Of a stretch of DNA of 64,000 nucleotides, positions 1-11,741 are shown one piece after another (position 1 is the stretch's first letter; each line of letters begins with the position of its first letter). A program made the translations under genes and the position numbers. The notes under the pieces were generated by a model. That model saw only the letters and a program-made list of their open reading frames with translations. It had not been told where the DNA came from and ran no database searches. The stretch covers positions 930,001-994,000 of the forward strand of contig CANTUQ010000076.1 of the NCBI GenBank assembly GCA_947683425.1, written 5' to 3'. Origin of the DNA: Excoecaria cochinchinensis (taxonomy: Eukaryota; Streptophyta; Magnoliopsida; Malpighiales; Euphorbiaceae).

Positions 1-519
1 AGACATCACTCTCTGCCTGAGACTCAAGAACTGCGCCCATCTGGCGTCTTTGAATGCCTTAGATACATACTTATTTTGGAACTCCTTCTCAAAGAACTCC
101 CATGACAAAAGCTCAGAAAGTTGGGGCTGACTGAGCACTAACCTCCACCAGTCATAAGCAAAACCTTGCAACAGTGACACTACACATTCCACTTCTCTAT
201 CTGGTGGACATCTGACTTCCCTTAACACCCATTTCACTTTATCAATCCACATCTTGGCTTTATCCGATTCATCTAAGCCGGTACCGAAGAAATCCACAGC
301 TCCGTACTTCCTCATATTCTCAATAGGTGCCCTAGATGCAGTTACTCTCTCCAACACCCTGGCCGTATCTTGAGATATCTTAAGCATCGCTTCAAAAAGA
401 ACCATAGGGGTCTCTAGTGGTACCCTAGGAGGTTGAGCCAGACTCGAAACTGATGGTTCTTGCTCTTGGGGATTCGTACTTTCGGCTGACCCCTCAAGCG
501 ATCCACGAGCAGACTCCAT
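1..519 (-). CDS. gag: Tek-A gag, N-terminal part, cut by window edge
   Basis: Reading the minus strand from the ATG at 519, the frame is open to base 1 (173 codons) without a stop. The product matches, block by block, the gag of Tek-C at 46482: a variable start, then an ARVLERVTA..AP motif, an FxGTGLxESxxAxxWxDKVK motif, RCPPxxxxEC, WW and WEFFExEF, and an FLSLRQRxM stretch at the edge. This is the capsid (retrotransposon gag) domain of a chromovirus; it would assemble into the cytoplasmic particle. It lies about 110 bases downstream of its 5' LTR and primer site, as expected. The rest of the element lies outside the window. Sure of family; Tekay is the likely clade. Confidence 0.9.
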   Translation of the reverse strand, partial: MESARGSLEGSAESTNPQEQEPSVSSLAQPPRVPLETPMVLFEAMLKISQDTARVLERVTASRAPIENMRKYGAVDFFGTGLDESDKAKMWIDKVKWVLREVRCPPDREVECVVSLLQGFAYDWWRLVLSQPQLSELLSWEFFEKEFQNKYVSKAFKDARWAQFLSLRQRVMS

Positions 520-611
520 AGCTACAACACACAAAGCACAATTCGCATCAGGCTAACACAACTCGAACAGACTTTCTATGATACTCTAGCCCACAAACGT
601 CTAAACCTATT

Positions 612-623
612 GCTCTGAAACCA
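612..623 (-). other. Tek-A primer binding site
   Basis: On the minus strand the bases read TGGTTTCAGAGC, five bases after the LTR end. The usual initiator-methionine tRNA site, seen intact in Tek-C at 46365, is TGGTATCAGAGC, so this copy has one mismatch (A to T). Confidence 0.85.
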
Positions 624-1068
624 CAAAATGTAACACCTCTTACCTATACGTAGAGAACTTCACCCTACGAAGGGGATGAAGGTCCCCGGTAGATAAGGGT
701 TGCCACCAACAGACGCTCAAACAGAATCAATCATTGCACACCAATTACATATACAAATGAATAAATTAAAATTTCATAAGTTATCTGAGAAAAGACCATC
801 GCGCAAAATATTACATTTCATTAATATGACAAAAGTGGTTTTATATATTCCAAAAGATACAAAAGTGCCTTAGCACCACAGAATGATTACATATACTAGT
901 AACAAAATCAGTTATAAAAATATCCTTTACATAGGTTCAATAGTACAAGACTATAATATATATATATAAAAAGAATACAAGGCCTAATTACAAAATCTTC
1001 TATCCACTAGTTGTGTTGGCCCTGCTGATGCAAAACCCTCGGTTCAACCCTTCAAAACTTCCACACTT

Positions 1069-1107
1069 GCACGGATAAAACACCCATGCTAAGCGAAAAT
1101 CGCTTAG
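1069..1107 (-). other. Conserved double hairpin in Tek-A LTR
   Basis: Minus-strand stem CTAAGCGA/TCGCTTAG with a TTT loop, followed by GCATGG/CCGTGC. Tek-C has CTAAGCGT/ACGCTTAG and GCACGG/CCGTGC at the same place, so the loop-closing pair changes from T-A to A-T and one pair in the second stem is kept as a wobble. Confidence 0.7.
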
Positions 1108-1325
1108 TGGGGAACAAAGATGCACAACGACCACTCATAGTGGCGTCAACAAATAACCACAATCGAATGGCACAGTTAATTGTTAAGATATCATAAATTA
1201 ACTTAACGCATAACAGCACTATAATCATATTATTTCCAATAAGCAATAATTCAGAAATTCACACATAATAACAAATAACACTATTGCACCTGCTATATCA
1301 AAATTGTGGATAACGAGTACGCATA

Positions 1326-1473
1326 GATACCCGAAGGTATTAACAGTATTCTCATAACACATAGATACCCGAGGGTATCAAAACAATCTTTTAATTTTAT
1401 TTCAAAATCATTTTCGGGTAGATTCAGTAAAAAGGGATCATGAAGATCCAGTTGGGGGACCTAATCAGGGTCC
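1326..1473 (-). repeat. Array of four small stem-loops in Tek-A LTR
   Basis: Plus-strand positions are GATACC..GGTATT (1326-1341), GATACC..GGTATC (1364-1379), GGATC..GATCC (1435-1449) and GGACC..GGTCC (1457-1473). The equivalents in Tek-B and Tek-C occupy the same order but use GTACC..GGTAC instead of GATACC..GGTATC. Confidence 0.75.
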
Positions 1474-1738
1474 AAATCATACACTAGCTACAGCAACACT
1501 AGCTCTATTAGGCATGCCTAACTATCCACTTATTCGACTCTAGCAGGTCATGCATAATCCAAGGCATATTTCAATTCACAACATATGTTTGCATCATGTT
1601 TTATTCATGATATAGGAAGCATATAAACACATTCATATATATATATATATACTATACATAATTCTAGAAGTAATGCAAATTGGAAAGTTAAGTGTTGTAA
1701 TCATAAAAGAGAAGTCAAAAAGAAAAGCTAGAGGATGT

Positions 1739-2043
1739 CACGCTCGCGATAGAGGCGAAGTTGGCCTCCTGTCGCGCTCGCGGTGAGCCTCGTACTCGCA
1801 TGGACACAAAAACAGATTTCATTGTCACGTACCCGCAAGAGCTATCGCGAGCTCGTGCCCAGGCGCGCACTCGGGACAAAAGCTTGGCCAAACACTGAGC
1901 TCTCTGTCGCGATCGCGACGACGTCGCGCTCGCGACAGGGAGTCCCCGCTGCGCACGCCCGGCCGCTCGTAGCTCGGTGCGCATAATGGGACAGAGATCA
2001 CTGAGCTCTATCGATACCTCGCAACATTGTCGCGCTCGCGACA
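1739..2043. repeat. CpG-rich palindrome cluster in Tek-A LTR
   Basis: It contains GTCGCGATCGCGAC (1906-1919, perfect), GTCGCGCTCGCGAC (1923-1936 and 2029-2042) and decayed copies near 1739 and 1772. In LTR orientation it lies upstream of the TA tract. The same core occurs in Ath-1. Confidence 0.8.
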
Positions 2044-3102
2044 GAGTCGGGATTTCTGCTCCCAATGCCAAAATCTGTAGAAATTCATTCTCCACTTTCA
2101 CCCACTCACTCATTTGGTTCCAAAACTCAGTTCTAAGTAAAATCATTCATTCAAATCATTATACACAACATAAACATGCCCTTTGAACTCATTATTGTCA
2201 TCAGATTAAGCAATTCACAAAATCAAAATCCAAAAGTTCTCAAACCAGCAATTTCTAAGAAAACATGCAAAACTTCCACATTTTAACTCCATCCTTTACA
2301 ACCCATGCTTCTCAACTCAAATTAAACAATACCCATAACTCATAGAAGCCAAAACACACAATCCATATCATCAATTCCAATGATAATACAGAAATCATCA
2401 AAATACACAAAATGCAAAAAATAGACAAACGTTCCCAAACCTCAAAATATGGCATTTCAATCTCGAGCTCCACTACCACTCGCGATATCCTTGCCTTTCG
2501 TCTCCTTAGGCAGACTCTCTGAGCTACAAAACCCAGCAAAACCCAGAATTCAAACTCAAACACACACACTTAGGTATAAAATTCACTCAAAGAAAAGAAG
2601 AAGGAAGGGCACTAAATTACAAACTTACCAACCAACTCAAGCTATCCCCAACTCACAACAGATCACCCAATGCCAACAAAAGAAGAACTATAGAAAGAAA
2701 CAAAGAGAAAGAAGAAGAGGATGAAGAAGTAACGGGAAGAGAAGGAAAATAAGAAGAAAACGGGATAAGAACAAGGGGAAGAACAACTGTCCCTTTTCTT
2801 CTCTCTCCCATGCCACATGGCAACTCCCTATTGGGCCACATACTAACTGCACCTAACTCCCATCCTTCAAGCTACACTCAAGACTAATCTCTTAATCATA
2901 CACTATTACCATACACTCACTCACACCTAACTATAGCCCACAACACACACTACTCTAATACACTCACTCACACTAAAACACAACCCAACTAAAGCATAAT
3001 AACAAATTAATTTAACTACAAATAAACACATGCTCAAAATAAACCACACATATTTACACGTACACAAGGCTCACTCTACTAGGGTGGTTTCGGGGTGTTA
3101 CA

Positions 3103-3745
3103 AGGACTCTGTCCTCTGAACTGGGGGAGTACCAAATAAGTCATCCATGGTGAACTCAATCCCCATGTCGGAAGGCGTATGAGGCTGCTCATCCTCGGGT
3201 TGCGGCTGCGAAGGCTGACCCTCCTGGTCGTCTGGGTGCTAGGGATGCTGGTGTTGTGGGTGCTCGGGAGGCTGCTCCTCCATCTGAGGCTGATCCTAAG
3301 GCTGCTCCTCTACTGGCTCTAGCAAGGGAAGGCAAAATGCACGCCTGGTCTTATGAATAGTGTAAAGTCTGTATGTCTCGGCCTGACCCTGTATCGGTAC
3401 TACCATACCCATCGTGATAGCTGCCAGAGCATCTATATAAATGCTCTCATCTAGAGCATGCCCAAAGATATCCGGATGGACGCCCAAACTCAAAAGTAGC
3501 CTGGTAATCACTCCACCAACATACACCACAGGGGCTGTTCCCCTAGACACTCTCGCCAAGTTGACCAAAATCTCATGGCTAATGTTGAGCCGCTGGCCCG
3601 CAACCATGGCCCATAAACTCCAAATCTCTGTGGCATTGAGGGACCCTGGGTTACCAGCTCATCCCAGATAGGAGCAGAATAGAACCCTATGAATGTAGCG
3701 AAGAGCCTGTGACTAGAATACCGCACTCTTTGCATTATTTTTAGT
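3103..3745 (-). pseudogene. Tat-0: fragment of the Tat sense extra ORF
   Basis: The minus strand encodes a broken copy of the middle of the Tat-1 extra ORF: the block around GQRLNISHEILVN, the VVYVGGVITRLLLSLG motif and the Gln/Pro-rich tail match the product of 16711-16064 closely, and 3103-3170 matches the bases around 15950-16020. The frame is interrupted (change of frame near 3600, stop near 3296). It is cut on the left by the Tek-A LTR and joined on the right, at about 3735-3748, to the inside of a Tat-2 LTR. It is therefore a relic and not a functional gene. Which element it came from is not known. Confidence 0.75.
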
Positions 3746-5403
3746 GCCATGCATATTTATTACAAATCGATTTTTGAGAAGTGTCGATTTTATTGGCTAA
3801 AAGGACTTTGGTCCCCGATTTTCGAAAAATCCCAAATTAATTTCCATAAAACATTTGGCCATTTTCACTTTAACGAAATTAAAACAATTTCCATATTAAA
3901 ATGATTAAAAATAAGGGTAGAGAAAGAACTCAGATGGAAATCCTCAGGTTGGCGCAACCACCATCATTAACAACTCCAACTCATCCAAAATAGTTAGATA
4001 ATAACTCATAAAAATAAACATGTCAGTGTCAAAATCAAAAATAAAATAAAATAAAGAAAAGTAAAATAACAAGAAATTTTAAAGGAAATGAGTTAAAAGA
4101 TAAAAGAAATAAAAAGGGTAAAAGAAATAATTTAAAAACATGAGAATTTGCCCAGGGACGACCTTCTGCATAATACCGACGGGCGTCCCTAGTGTGACTG
4201 GCGGACGGAGTGGTGCATCATCTACGTCCCGTCTCTCAAATTTGCGATGGGCGTCAGTGACCACTCTGCCCGTCGGCCACCCTTGATTCCAGAAAATTGG
4301 TAAAAACTTCAAAACTTAAATTGAAATTCTTTGTTAAATAAAAAAAATCTTATTAAAGATTAAAATAATTAATATAAGTCAATTAAATTACTCAAATACT
4401 AATCCAGAATGTTTACCCTCGGATTTTACCTTCTGGGTGGATATCGAATGAATTCGGTCCTGCACGCTTCATAAGGATCGAATAAAAAAGGATCAAGAAA
4501 AGAAAATTTATGTTTTTCTTTCTTGAAAATTTGACAGCGATTCAAATATTGGAATTAGCTTCGTTACCTCAAATTAGCTTAATTCACAAGTAAAAATTGA
4601 GAAAAATTTGAAAGAATTTTTTTTGTGGAATAAAAAGCAACTAAAAATAGAGATTTTTGGTAAAACTATTAAATTCGGATTTTAGTAAATTGCTCACAAA
4701 AATATTTTCCCTTGAAAATTTGCTCATCCCCTTGAAAATTTGCTAACCCCAAATAATGAAATTTAATCCACTATTTATAGAGTTTATAAGATAATTGGGA
4801 TAAATATCAATTTAAAGTTTGAATTTGAAAAGTATTTTTGAAATTCAGTTTTTAACTAAATTAATTGCCCCAATCCCTTTCAAAATTGGAAGATATTAAA
4901 CTTATCAGATAAAATTCACCAAAATCCGGCATTATCTGATCTGATCTGCTACCGACGACCATCCCACGAACTACCGATGGGCGTCAGTAATAAGGGTACG
5001 TGTGGTAATCTGGACGATAGACGGACCAAGGCTCAGGAATAGGGACGGCCGTCTTTATGTGGACACGTGTCCATCACCCATACTACAGACGGCCATCTCT
5101 ACAACACAAGAGACGGCCCGTCTATCCAAGCGACGACCCATCTCTCAATGCTAGAGACGGGGAACACCAAATAGAGACGGGCGTCCTAACTCCGACGGGC
5201 TTCCCGTCTGAGGAGCAAAGTCTCAATTTTCAAGCTAAATTTCCCAAACTCTTTCAAAACCTCATGCTATAGAGAGAAAGACTTTAATCCTTGCGAAACC
5301 GAAAGGTGAAAACCTCCGAATTCCATCCATTTTTTTGAAAACAGACGTTGATCTCTTCATCAGGTAACTCTGACCTAGACTGCCTTAGGGCACAGTGTTT
5401 ACA
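3746..5403 (-). mobile_element. Tat-2 3' LTR, truncated
   Basis: This stretch is nearly identical to 35733-37406 and ends in the LTR terminus TGTTTACA at 5403. The outer 700 bases, holding the R/U5 repeats, are missing, and the break abuts the Tat-0 fragment. A minus-strand TATA box (TATAAAT) lies at 4773-4779. GACGGGCGTC-type palindromes occur both upstream (about 4955-5215) and downstream (about 4150-4285) of it. No coding sequence. Confidence 0.82.
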
Positions 5404-5571
5404 TGATCGTTATGTATTTAAGTAGTCCAAATAAGTCGACTAGGGCCTGTTGGGGCATGATAGCCTTTTATTAGGTGACCAGTCAAATTATCTGGGTTTG
5501 TCCAATACATAATGATCCATACAGGAAGTATAGTATTAAGGTTCATACCACTTAGGGGAAGTAACTATTTC
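5404..5571 (-). other. Tat-2 5' untranslated remnant, left part
   Basis: It matches the Tat-1 leader at about 26588-26755 and continues at 34670 after the Ath-1 insertion. It is joined directly to an LTR start at 5403, where a polypurine tract should be, so gag, pol and the 3' end of Tat-2 were deleted. Confidence 0.75.
5567..5571. repeat. Target site duplication of Ath-1, left copy (ATTTC)
   Basis: ATTTC precedes the LTR at 5572 and is repeated at 34665-34669 after the second LTR. The uninterrupted homologue near 26745-26760 in Tat-1 shows the empty-site context. Confidence 0.93.
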
Positions 5572-7049
5572 TGTTGAGCATTTTTTATAGATGCTAATGA
5601 CCGCAAGTATACGGTGTATCGGAATAGTACTTAAGAATGTCGATCCCACGAGGAACGTGAATTCACAAACTATTACTACTCAATTTAAATCTTGTTTACA
5701 ATGTTCAATTAATGGTAAGGTTGTTGTAAACTAATCTAACATTTAAACTATGTAAGCCTAGTTATTGATAGTCAAAAAAGATAGAAAGATAAATGAATAA
5801 CTAAAGAATATGAACTTGATTTCATCATTTTGATCAACATTTAGTCACCTTATCATGCAAGCCAAGTTGGGATAAAGTTCTAAATTATTCTCTCGACGTA
5901 AATTAGAATGCCTAAAACATGCAATTAAAATTCTAACTCACACTTTTCATTAATGAATTAAAGGTTTCTAATTACATATTCTAAGAATAAAAGCCAACCT
6001 ATAGCAATTATCTCAACATACCGATCTCTCAAAATACATCTTGATAATGAAATTCTATTAGATTTCAGATAAAGCAATCTTTCGAATTGCTTTAACATAC
6101 AAAGATCATGCAAAAGATACTAATAGAAAATCTGAATTGAAAGACTATGAAATAGATTGAAATAGAAAGAGTAATAATATGCAAATTCATTGAAAGGATA
6201 TTCACAAAATTGATGGAGAAGAAATAAAAATAAGAGAATAAGATAGAAGCCTTTCAACCCTTTTCTCAATCTCTTGAAACAAGTTTTCTTCTCCTTGATC
6301 TTCTTCTTCAAAACATAAAAACTACTTAGAACTTTAACTAAAAAGAACTGTTCTACAAAATACAGAAAATTACTTAACTAAAATTTTATACATTAAAAAT
6401 TACAGTTAAATTATATATTTATAGATGATAATTTAAAGTTTGTGTCTCTTAGAGATGTCCCTTGAGAATGGTTGTAATTGTTGGTGAAAGGAGATGACTT
6501 TTCAAGTAATTTTGAAGTACAACTGCCCCAACGGTCGTCTCTGTCGCGCTCGCGACAGAACATGCTCCTCTTTTTCTTTCTTTCTTTTCTCCTTTCTTCC
6601 TCTGGCCAGTCAGGACTCATGATCTCCTTGTGTGAGTCGTGACCTGCTTCCATGAATCGTGACCTACTTCCGTGAATCATGACCTGCTACCGCGAATCGT
6701 GACCTGCTATCGCCCTTCCTTCTTCTCGCTCTTTCTTTCCTCTCTCTGCATCGTCACGAGTCATGATCTCTTGTCATGACTCGTGACCTTCCTTCTTTCT
6801 TTCTTCTCTTCATGCTGGCCTCTCTGCATCATCACGAGTCGTGATGTTGGTTCACGACTCGTGACCCTACTCCTCAACTTCTTCTTAGTCTTTTATGCTT
6901 GGTTTCTTCCTTTTTCACCTAATTAAACCTGTAAACATAAAAACACACAAACTAACACAAATACTTGAAATATAAACACATTGACACACTTAACTTACTT
7001 AAATTCACACAAAACACATGCTAAATATTATTTAATTAAACTCCTATCA
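5572..7049 (-). mobile_element. Ath-1 3' LTR (1478 bp)
   Basis: It reads TGATAGGAGTTT at its start (7049, minus strand) and ends GCTCAACA at 5572. It pairs with 33180-34664 at high identity. A TATAAATA box lies at 6416-6423 on the minus strand. Upstream of it, at 6541-6867, are palindromes GTCGCGCTCGCGAC and GTCACGAGTCGTGAC with variants. A small minus-strand frame at 6120-6311 is repeated in the other LTR at 33728-33919 only because the LTRs are copies. Confidence 0.92.
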
Positions 7050-7088
7050 AATTCCCCCACACTTAACCCTTGCTTGTCCCCAAGCAAG
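7050..7088 (-). other. Ath-1 polypurine tract with 8-bp hairpin
   Basis: On the minus strand the purine run GTGTGGGGGAATTT ends at the LTR start. Just upstream is a perfect stem, CTTGCTTG/CAAGCAAG with a four-base loop (7069-7088). A second purine motif with a different but equally perfect stem occurs at 29152-29191. Confidence 0.8.
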
Positions 7089-7958
7089 AGAAAAGACATG
7101 AGAAAATTTAACAGCTAGCAAAAATCATTATATAGCACTGTCCATTTAGCATATATAATAGAATTGAAAAATCAAATACCTCAAACACTCAAAAGTATCA
7201 GTAAGTCAAATTTCAAAGCATGGGTTAAAATTTTAACAAGTTACTTAAGTTTACTAATTCCAACATAAAGAGTATTAAGTCTAACAAAACTAAACATGAC
7301 TCAAAGATAAAAATTTAATCATAAAGTTAAAAATTCTAAAGTAACTAGCTGCATTTAGGACATTTTTGAGCTCACTTACCCTTAATCTAATCTCATGGCA
7401 TTTTTAGACTCTTTTTTTTTTAATCATGGATATAGTTTTCATTTTTATTCATAAATAGCAAGAGAATGTAGTATGGGTGCGTTTTACGCTCCATCCCATA
7501 CATTTCAATTTTGGATGTGTATCTTGCTTTCTTTTTCTTTTAATGACTTGAGTGGGTGCATTTTATGCTCCATCCCACTTATTTTTATTATTATTTTTTT
7601 TTCTTTTATTTTTCTAGTCCTCATCCATTATTGAAAAGATAAAAGGGTAAGTATTATGGCTATAGTTTCCTTAAGAAACTAGAAACTTAAAATTTTAAAC
7701 TAAATGAGAAAATTCTAACTTTACAAACATGGTTAGTAAAAAGACTAAATAATCTATAATGGTGAAAAAAGTAAAATAAAATAACTTGAAAAACTTAAAA
7801 CACATGCTAAAAATTTTGAAAAACTGATAAAAATGAGCAAAGAAAATAAATGACTTCACAATCTATATAATATACCAAATGAACAATGCCTTATAATAAA
7901 GCCTACAAAAAAGCTTAATTAAAATATAAAACACACAACAAGCATGCAATTAACATAT
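7089..7958 (-). other. Ath-1 3' noncoding region, distal part
   Basis: AT-rich sequence without a supported gene. It contains two tandem hairpins at 7471-7501 and 7552-7578 (inner stems GCGT/ACGC and GCAT/ATGC). It is interrupted at 7958 by Tat-1 and resumes at 29101. Confidence 0.7.
7954..7958. repeat. Target site duplication of Tat-1, left copy (CATAT)
   Basis: CATAT here and at 29096-29100 flank the two outer LTR ends of Tat-1. Confidence 0.92.
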
Positions 7959-8051
7959 TGTGATGCGCGCCAAACCCTGTCGCCTCCCGAAAGCCCGCTT
8001 TAGGGCGATCAGGATGGGATTCATTAAAACTTGTAAGGTATTTACAAGGGC

Positions 8052-8056
8052 GTCTA
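8052..8056. repeat. Target site duplication of Tek-B, left copy (GTCTA)
   Basis: GTCTA is repeated at 12214-12218. The uninterrupted Tat-1 5' LTR has it once, near 27216, which proves the insertion point. Confidence 0.95.
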
Positions 8057-9169
8057 TATCACACCCCAAAATAGCCCTGGTCGGATTGTGCATGCTAAGT
8101 CGGGATCGGAAGGGTATTTCAGTAATTTGTGTTTGAGAAAGTTGGAGTGTTAAGGACCTAATTGATAAGATAATTAAGTTTGTAAGGAAAGAAATGTATA
8201 AGTGAGTGAAGTGTTATTTGTCTAAGGACTAAAGAGCATTATTTGATTTGGAATAGTCTTAGTGGAGTTTGTGGTCTAATTAGGATCTGCCAAGTGGGCT
8301 TGTTAGGTGGGCATTGAATGAAGAAAAGAAGAAAGGAAAGAGGAAGAGAGAGGGAACACAGATTGCATTCCCGTTCTCCCTCTCACGCCTTCCCTTCTTC
8401 TTCTTCTCCTCTTCCTTCTCTGCTTTTCCTTTCTTTCTCTTTGGCTTTGGCTTGGAGTTGTGTTTGGGTTGGAAGTGTGCTTTGCTTGAAGAGGTAAGTT
8501 GGTTTAAGGTGTTCTACGTGTTGTGTTTCTTCTTCTTCTTCATCTACTGGTTTTATCTTCAATTAGGGTTTGAACTAAGGAATTATGGGTTTTGTTGTGC
8601 AATCTTTGGATTGCATGAAGAAGCAAAGTAAAGGCAAGGAAAGGATTGGGGTTTGATCTTGAAGCGTGATTTTGGATCGGTCATTTCCAGGTTTGGGAGC
8701 ATTTGGAATGCATGCAATGTTTGAATCTCTTTGTTTTTCAATCTCAGTTGAATGTCTCTGCCCTATTTCTCACTAGACTTATAATGTGTTTGCATGGTCT
8801 AATTTCTGGAATTTGGTGTGTTTTAGAATGTGTACATGCATGATTAGGTGAGTAGATGTGTTAGTAATGCATGACAAGTATTGATTTGGAAGTTCTGAGT
8901 TTGTGTTCTGAACTTACTGTAACTTTTAGGGTTTATATTCTTGAATGGGTTTATGCATGACTTTGATTGATTGATTGTGGAATTAATTGCAATTATCTTG
9001 TTTATAATGTTTAGAAGATCGACTATAAGGTAAGATGAGTTTGGATGTGTTTTGAATCAGATTGAAAATGATTTTATCGAGTTCCTTGAATTCTAGGTAA
9101 GCTGGAAATGGGAAATCGCATTTCTGTATAATTTTCCATTTCCAGTGTGTCATGATTTCCCTGAGAGAG

Positions 9170-9565
9170 ACAAGTCACGAGGCGTGACTCTCAGTCACGC
9201 CACGTGACTCTGCCTCCCAGTCACAACGCGTGACTTCTCGTCGGGCTGGACAAAGTCGTGAGGCGTGACCCTCAGTCGCGAAGCGTGACTGCCTTGTGAG
9301 GGGCAAGTCATGTCTCGTGACTTAGAGTCACGTCTCATGACTCTTGTGAGGAGACGTGACTTAGAGTCACGTCCCGTGACTCCCTTGGAGGCATGTCACG
9401 AGACGTGACATAGAGTCATGACTCGTGACTCTTTTGAAGAAGCCATGCGTGACATAGAGTCACGTCCCGTGACTCTCTTGTAGGTCACGAGACGTGACAC
9501 TAGGTCACGACTCGTGACCCTCCCTGAGGTCAGTCACGAGTCGTGACACGGCTCGTGACCGACCC
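9170..9565. repeat. Palindrome cluster in Tek-B
   Basis: About twenty half-sites GTCACG or CGTGAC are arranged as imperfect dyads with spacers such as AGG, AGA or CCC, each unit some 20-25 bases. It is C+G-rich within an AT-rich LTR. The same motif family occurs in Tek-C and Ath-1. Confidence 0.85.
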
Positions 9566-10372
9566 TTCTTCAGCCCCATTTTCTGATTTTACCCAGTTTT
9601 AACCAAAATGAATTTCCTATCTCTTCTGTATGGTGATGTACTACTGTATTACTCTTGTCATACCTTTATGTGCTCTTGTATGACTTTGTATAACCTTTTC
9701 TGTTTTGATTTGTTCCCCCGTGTCTAGTTTATTATAAGATGACTTTCAAATGCTTTTATGGCTTTTTCCTCTACTGTGTACTATCCTATCTGAATGGTTA
9801 GCCTATTTTAGTTGTGTTCAGCATTATGTTATGCCTGTCCTTGATCGGATTCTTACCTAGAATAACATGCCATGTTTAAGAATATTGTATCATTCCATGA
9901 TTCAGATTATACGTTATTGATCATTGGCATATTATGATTCCACATGTGTTCCTCACATGCTTTAGTAAATTGAGTAGTGATAAAATGCGATTGATTGACC
10001 TATTGCATGCTTCAGAATATGACTTGAATAAGGTATGATTGATATTATGCTATGCTATATTTATTTGAATAATATGGTTGATGTCGGAATACATTGTTAT
10101 GTTTTAGCCTTTGAACTCAATGTGTTATGTTTAAATGTAATTTGGACTATCCATGATTTATACTTAGTATCCTTACCTAAAACGTATGTTTAGGATTATG
10201 TTTTGATAACCATTGGCATGGTAGTACTTCTTTACCTGATTCTTGGCATGCTTTAGAGCATTGTTTAAATGTTAAAGTATATGGACTGTATTATGTTTTG
10301 CAATGGGAATTGTATGATATATGACCGACTTTATGAGCATATTTATATGTCTATTGTACTCTGGTTTATGCA

Positions 10373-10375
<3 letters not shown>

Positions 10376-10413
<38 letters not shown>
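10376..10413. repeat. (AT)n microsatellite
   Basis: An uninterrupted alternating AT tract. It lies between the palindrome cluster and the stem-loop array, where Tek-A also has a TA tract, so it may overlap the core promoter. Confidence 0.9.
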
Positions 10414-10418
<5 letters not shown>

Positions 10419-10531
10419 GCGTTATGCGATTCGAAGCGTGAATTGTTTTATGCATGACCTGCGAGAGTCAGTCTAGTGGATAGTTAGGCATGCCTAATAG
10501 AGATCAGTTAGCTGCAGCCCTTTGAACGTTT

Positions 10532-10719
10532 GGACCCTGATCAGGTCCCCCGATTGGTTCCTCGCGAACCCCCCCATCAGTACGGATCCTCATGATCCTT
10601 TTTAATGTATTTGGATCGGGTTAAGATCCCCCATCAGTAAAATGCTTTTGTGATAAATAAAGTGGTTTTCGATTCGTACCCGTAAGGTACCCTTTGGCCG
10701 ACTTGTACCCGTAAGGTAC
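10532..10719 (+). repeat. Array of six stem-loops in Tek-B
   Basis: The stems are GGACC/GGTCC (10532-10548), GGTTC/GAACC (10556-10570), GGATC/GATCC (10584-10598), GGATC/GATCC (10613-10629), GTACC/GGTAC (10676-10690) and GTACC/GGTAC (10705-10719). Each has a 5-7 base loop. Confidence 0.82.
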
Positions 10720-11702
10720 TAATCAGTACACTCGTTATCCACTATTGTGAGTCAGCAGGTGCTTTACTGGTTTATGTTACTTTGAAATAACTATCAGAAT
10801 GTGATATCCGTTTGAGTATGATAAGGATTTCAGGAATCAGTTTATATGTATATGAATGTGACTATGGGCTTCAGAATGTATGTCTGTATTAAGTAAGCAT
10901 GAGTTTATATCTAACATGACTATCCGTACTTGTCATGTGATTTGTTATAAGTTTCTGAATGCTTTGAAATGATTCGATTGATGTATTTAAGTATATGACT
11001 TAAGCATAGTTTTGTTATATGTATTAGCATGTGAACCGAAGCAGTTATGATGGTAAGTATGTGATGATTACTGTACTTTCTGCATGTTGATGATATGAAT
11101 GTAATGTTATATGATTATGCTTTCAGTCTCCGCTATTAGAGTGTTTTCGCTTGATACCTTATATTTAGAGTTGCGCAGCGGTATTGTGATGCTTTAAATG
11201 TTGTACCTTGGATTTTTGACTAGTGTGTGTGTTTAGTATGTCAAAGTACGTTGTTTAGCTAGCATTTTCAACATGATGATTGGGTTGTCAGTTCAGGCCT
11301 GGGTACTTAGTTTTGTCAATTGCATGTGTAAAGCTCATGTGACTTTGCACGGTAAGATGTTGATATTTACTACCCATGTAGGTTTATGCATGTGATATAG
11401 TGTGTAGTTCAGCATGATGATACTTGTAACGTGTATTGTATTATGTCTGTTTTGGTCTATCCGGGTCATGAGTTTAAGGTTTGATTATTTCTGCATGATG
11501 ATCCTTGTATCGTGTATTGTTTTACATCTGTTTTGGCCTATTCTTGACATGAGTATATGTTATGGTTTTGAGTTATCGAATGAATGCCTTTACTATGCCA
11601 GCATGATCATATTTGTTAAGAATATCCGCATTTTTCATTTGAATGTGTTATGCTTCGGTGACCATTGTGAATGGCCGTCCATATTCTTGTGTGTTCTCCC
11701 CA

Positions 11703-11741
11703 CTAAGCGTTTATCGCTTAGCACGGATTTCCTTTCCGTGC
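11703..11741 (+). other. Conserved double hairpin in Tek-B
   Basis: CTAAGCG/CGCTTAG (11703-11721) is followed by GCACGGA/TCCGTGC (11721-11741), matching the pair in Tek-A and Tek-C. Confidence 0.78.

Larger units (their letters stand above)
629..3102 (-). mobile_element. Tek-A 5' LTR (2.47 kb)
   Basis: The ends are the inverted pair TGTAACACC at 629 and GGTGTTACA at 3102, next to the primer site on the gag side. Read on the minus strand it carries, in order, a palindrome cluster (1739-2043), an alternating TA tract that could serve as TATA region (about 1638-1660), the motif AGGCATGCCT (1510-1519), a stem-loop array (1326-1473) and a double hairpin (1069-1107). The same order occurs in Tek-B and Tek-C although the rest of the sequence is diverged. 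Small frames open on both strands around 1715-2186 come from the palindromes and are not genes. The partner LTR is outside the window. Confidence 0.88.

Noticed and set aside
1715..2186. Overlapping small frames on both strands in the Tek-A LTR
   Set aside because: They run through GC-rich palindromes that lack stops on either strand; no family motif and no counterpart in the other Tekay LTRs.
8314..8631. A 105-codon plus-strand frame in the solo LTR Tek-B
   Set aside because: It is built from purine- and pyrimidine-rich leader sequence and has a splice-donor-like site inside; no domain is recognised.
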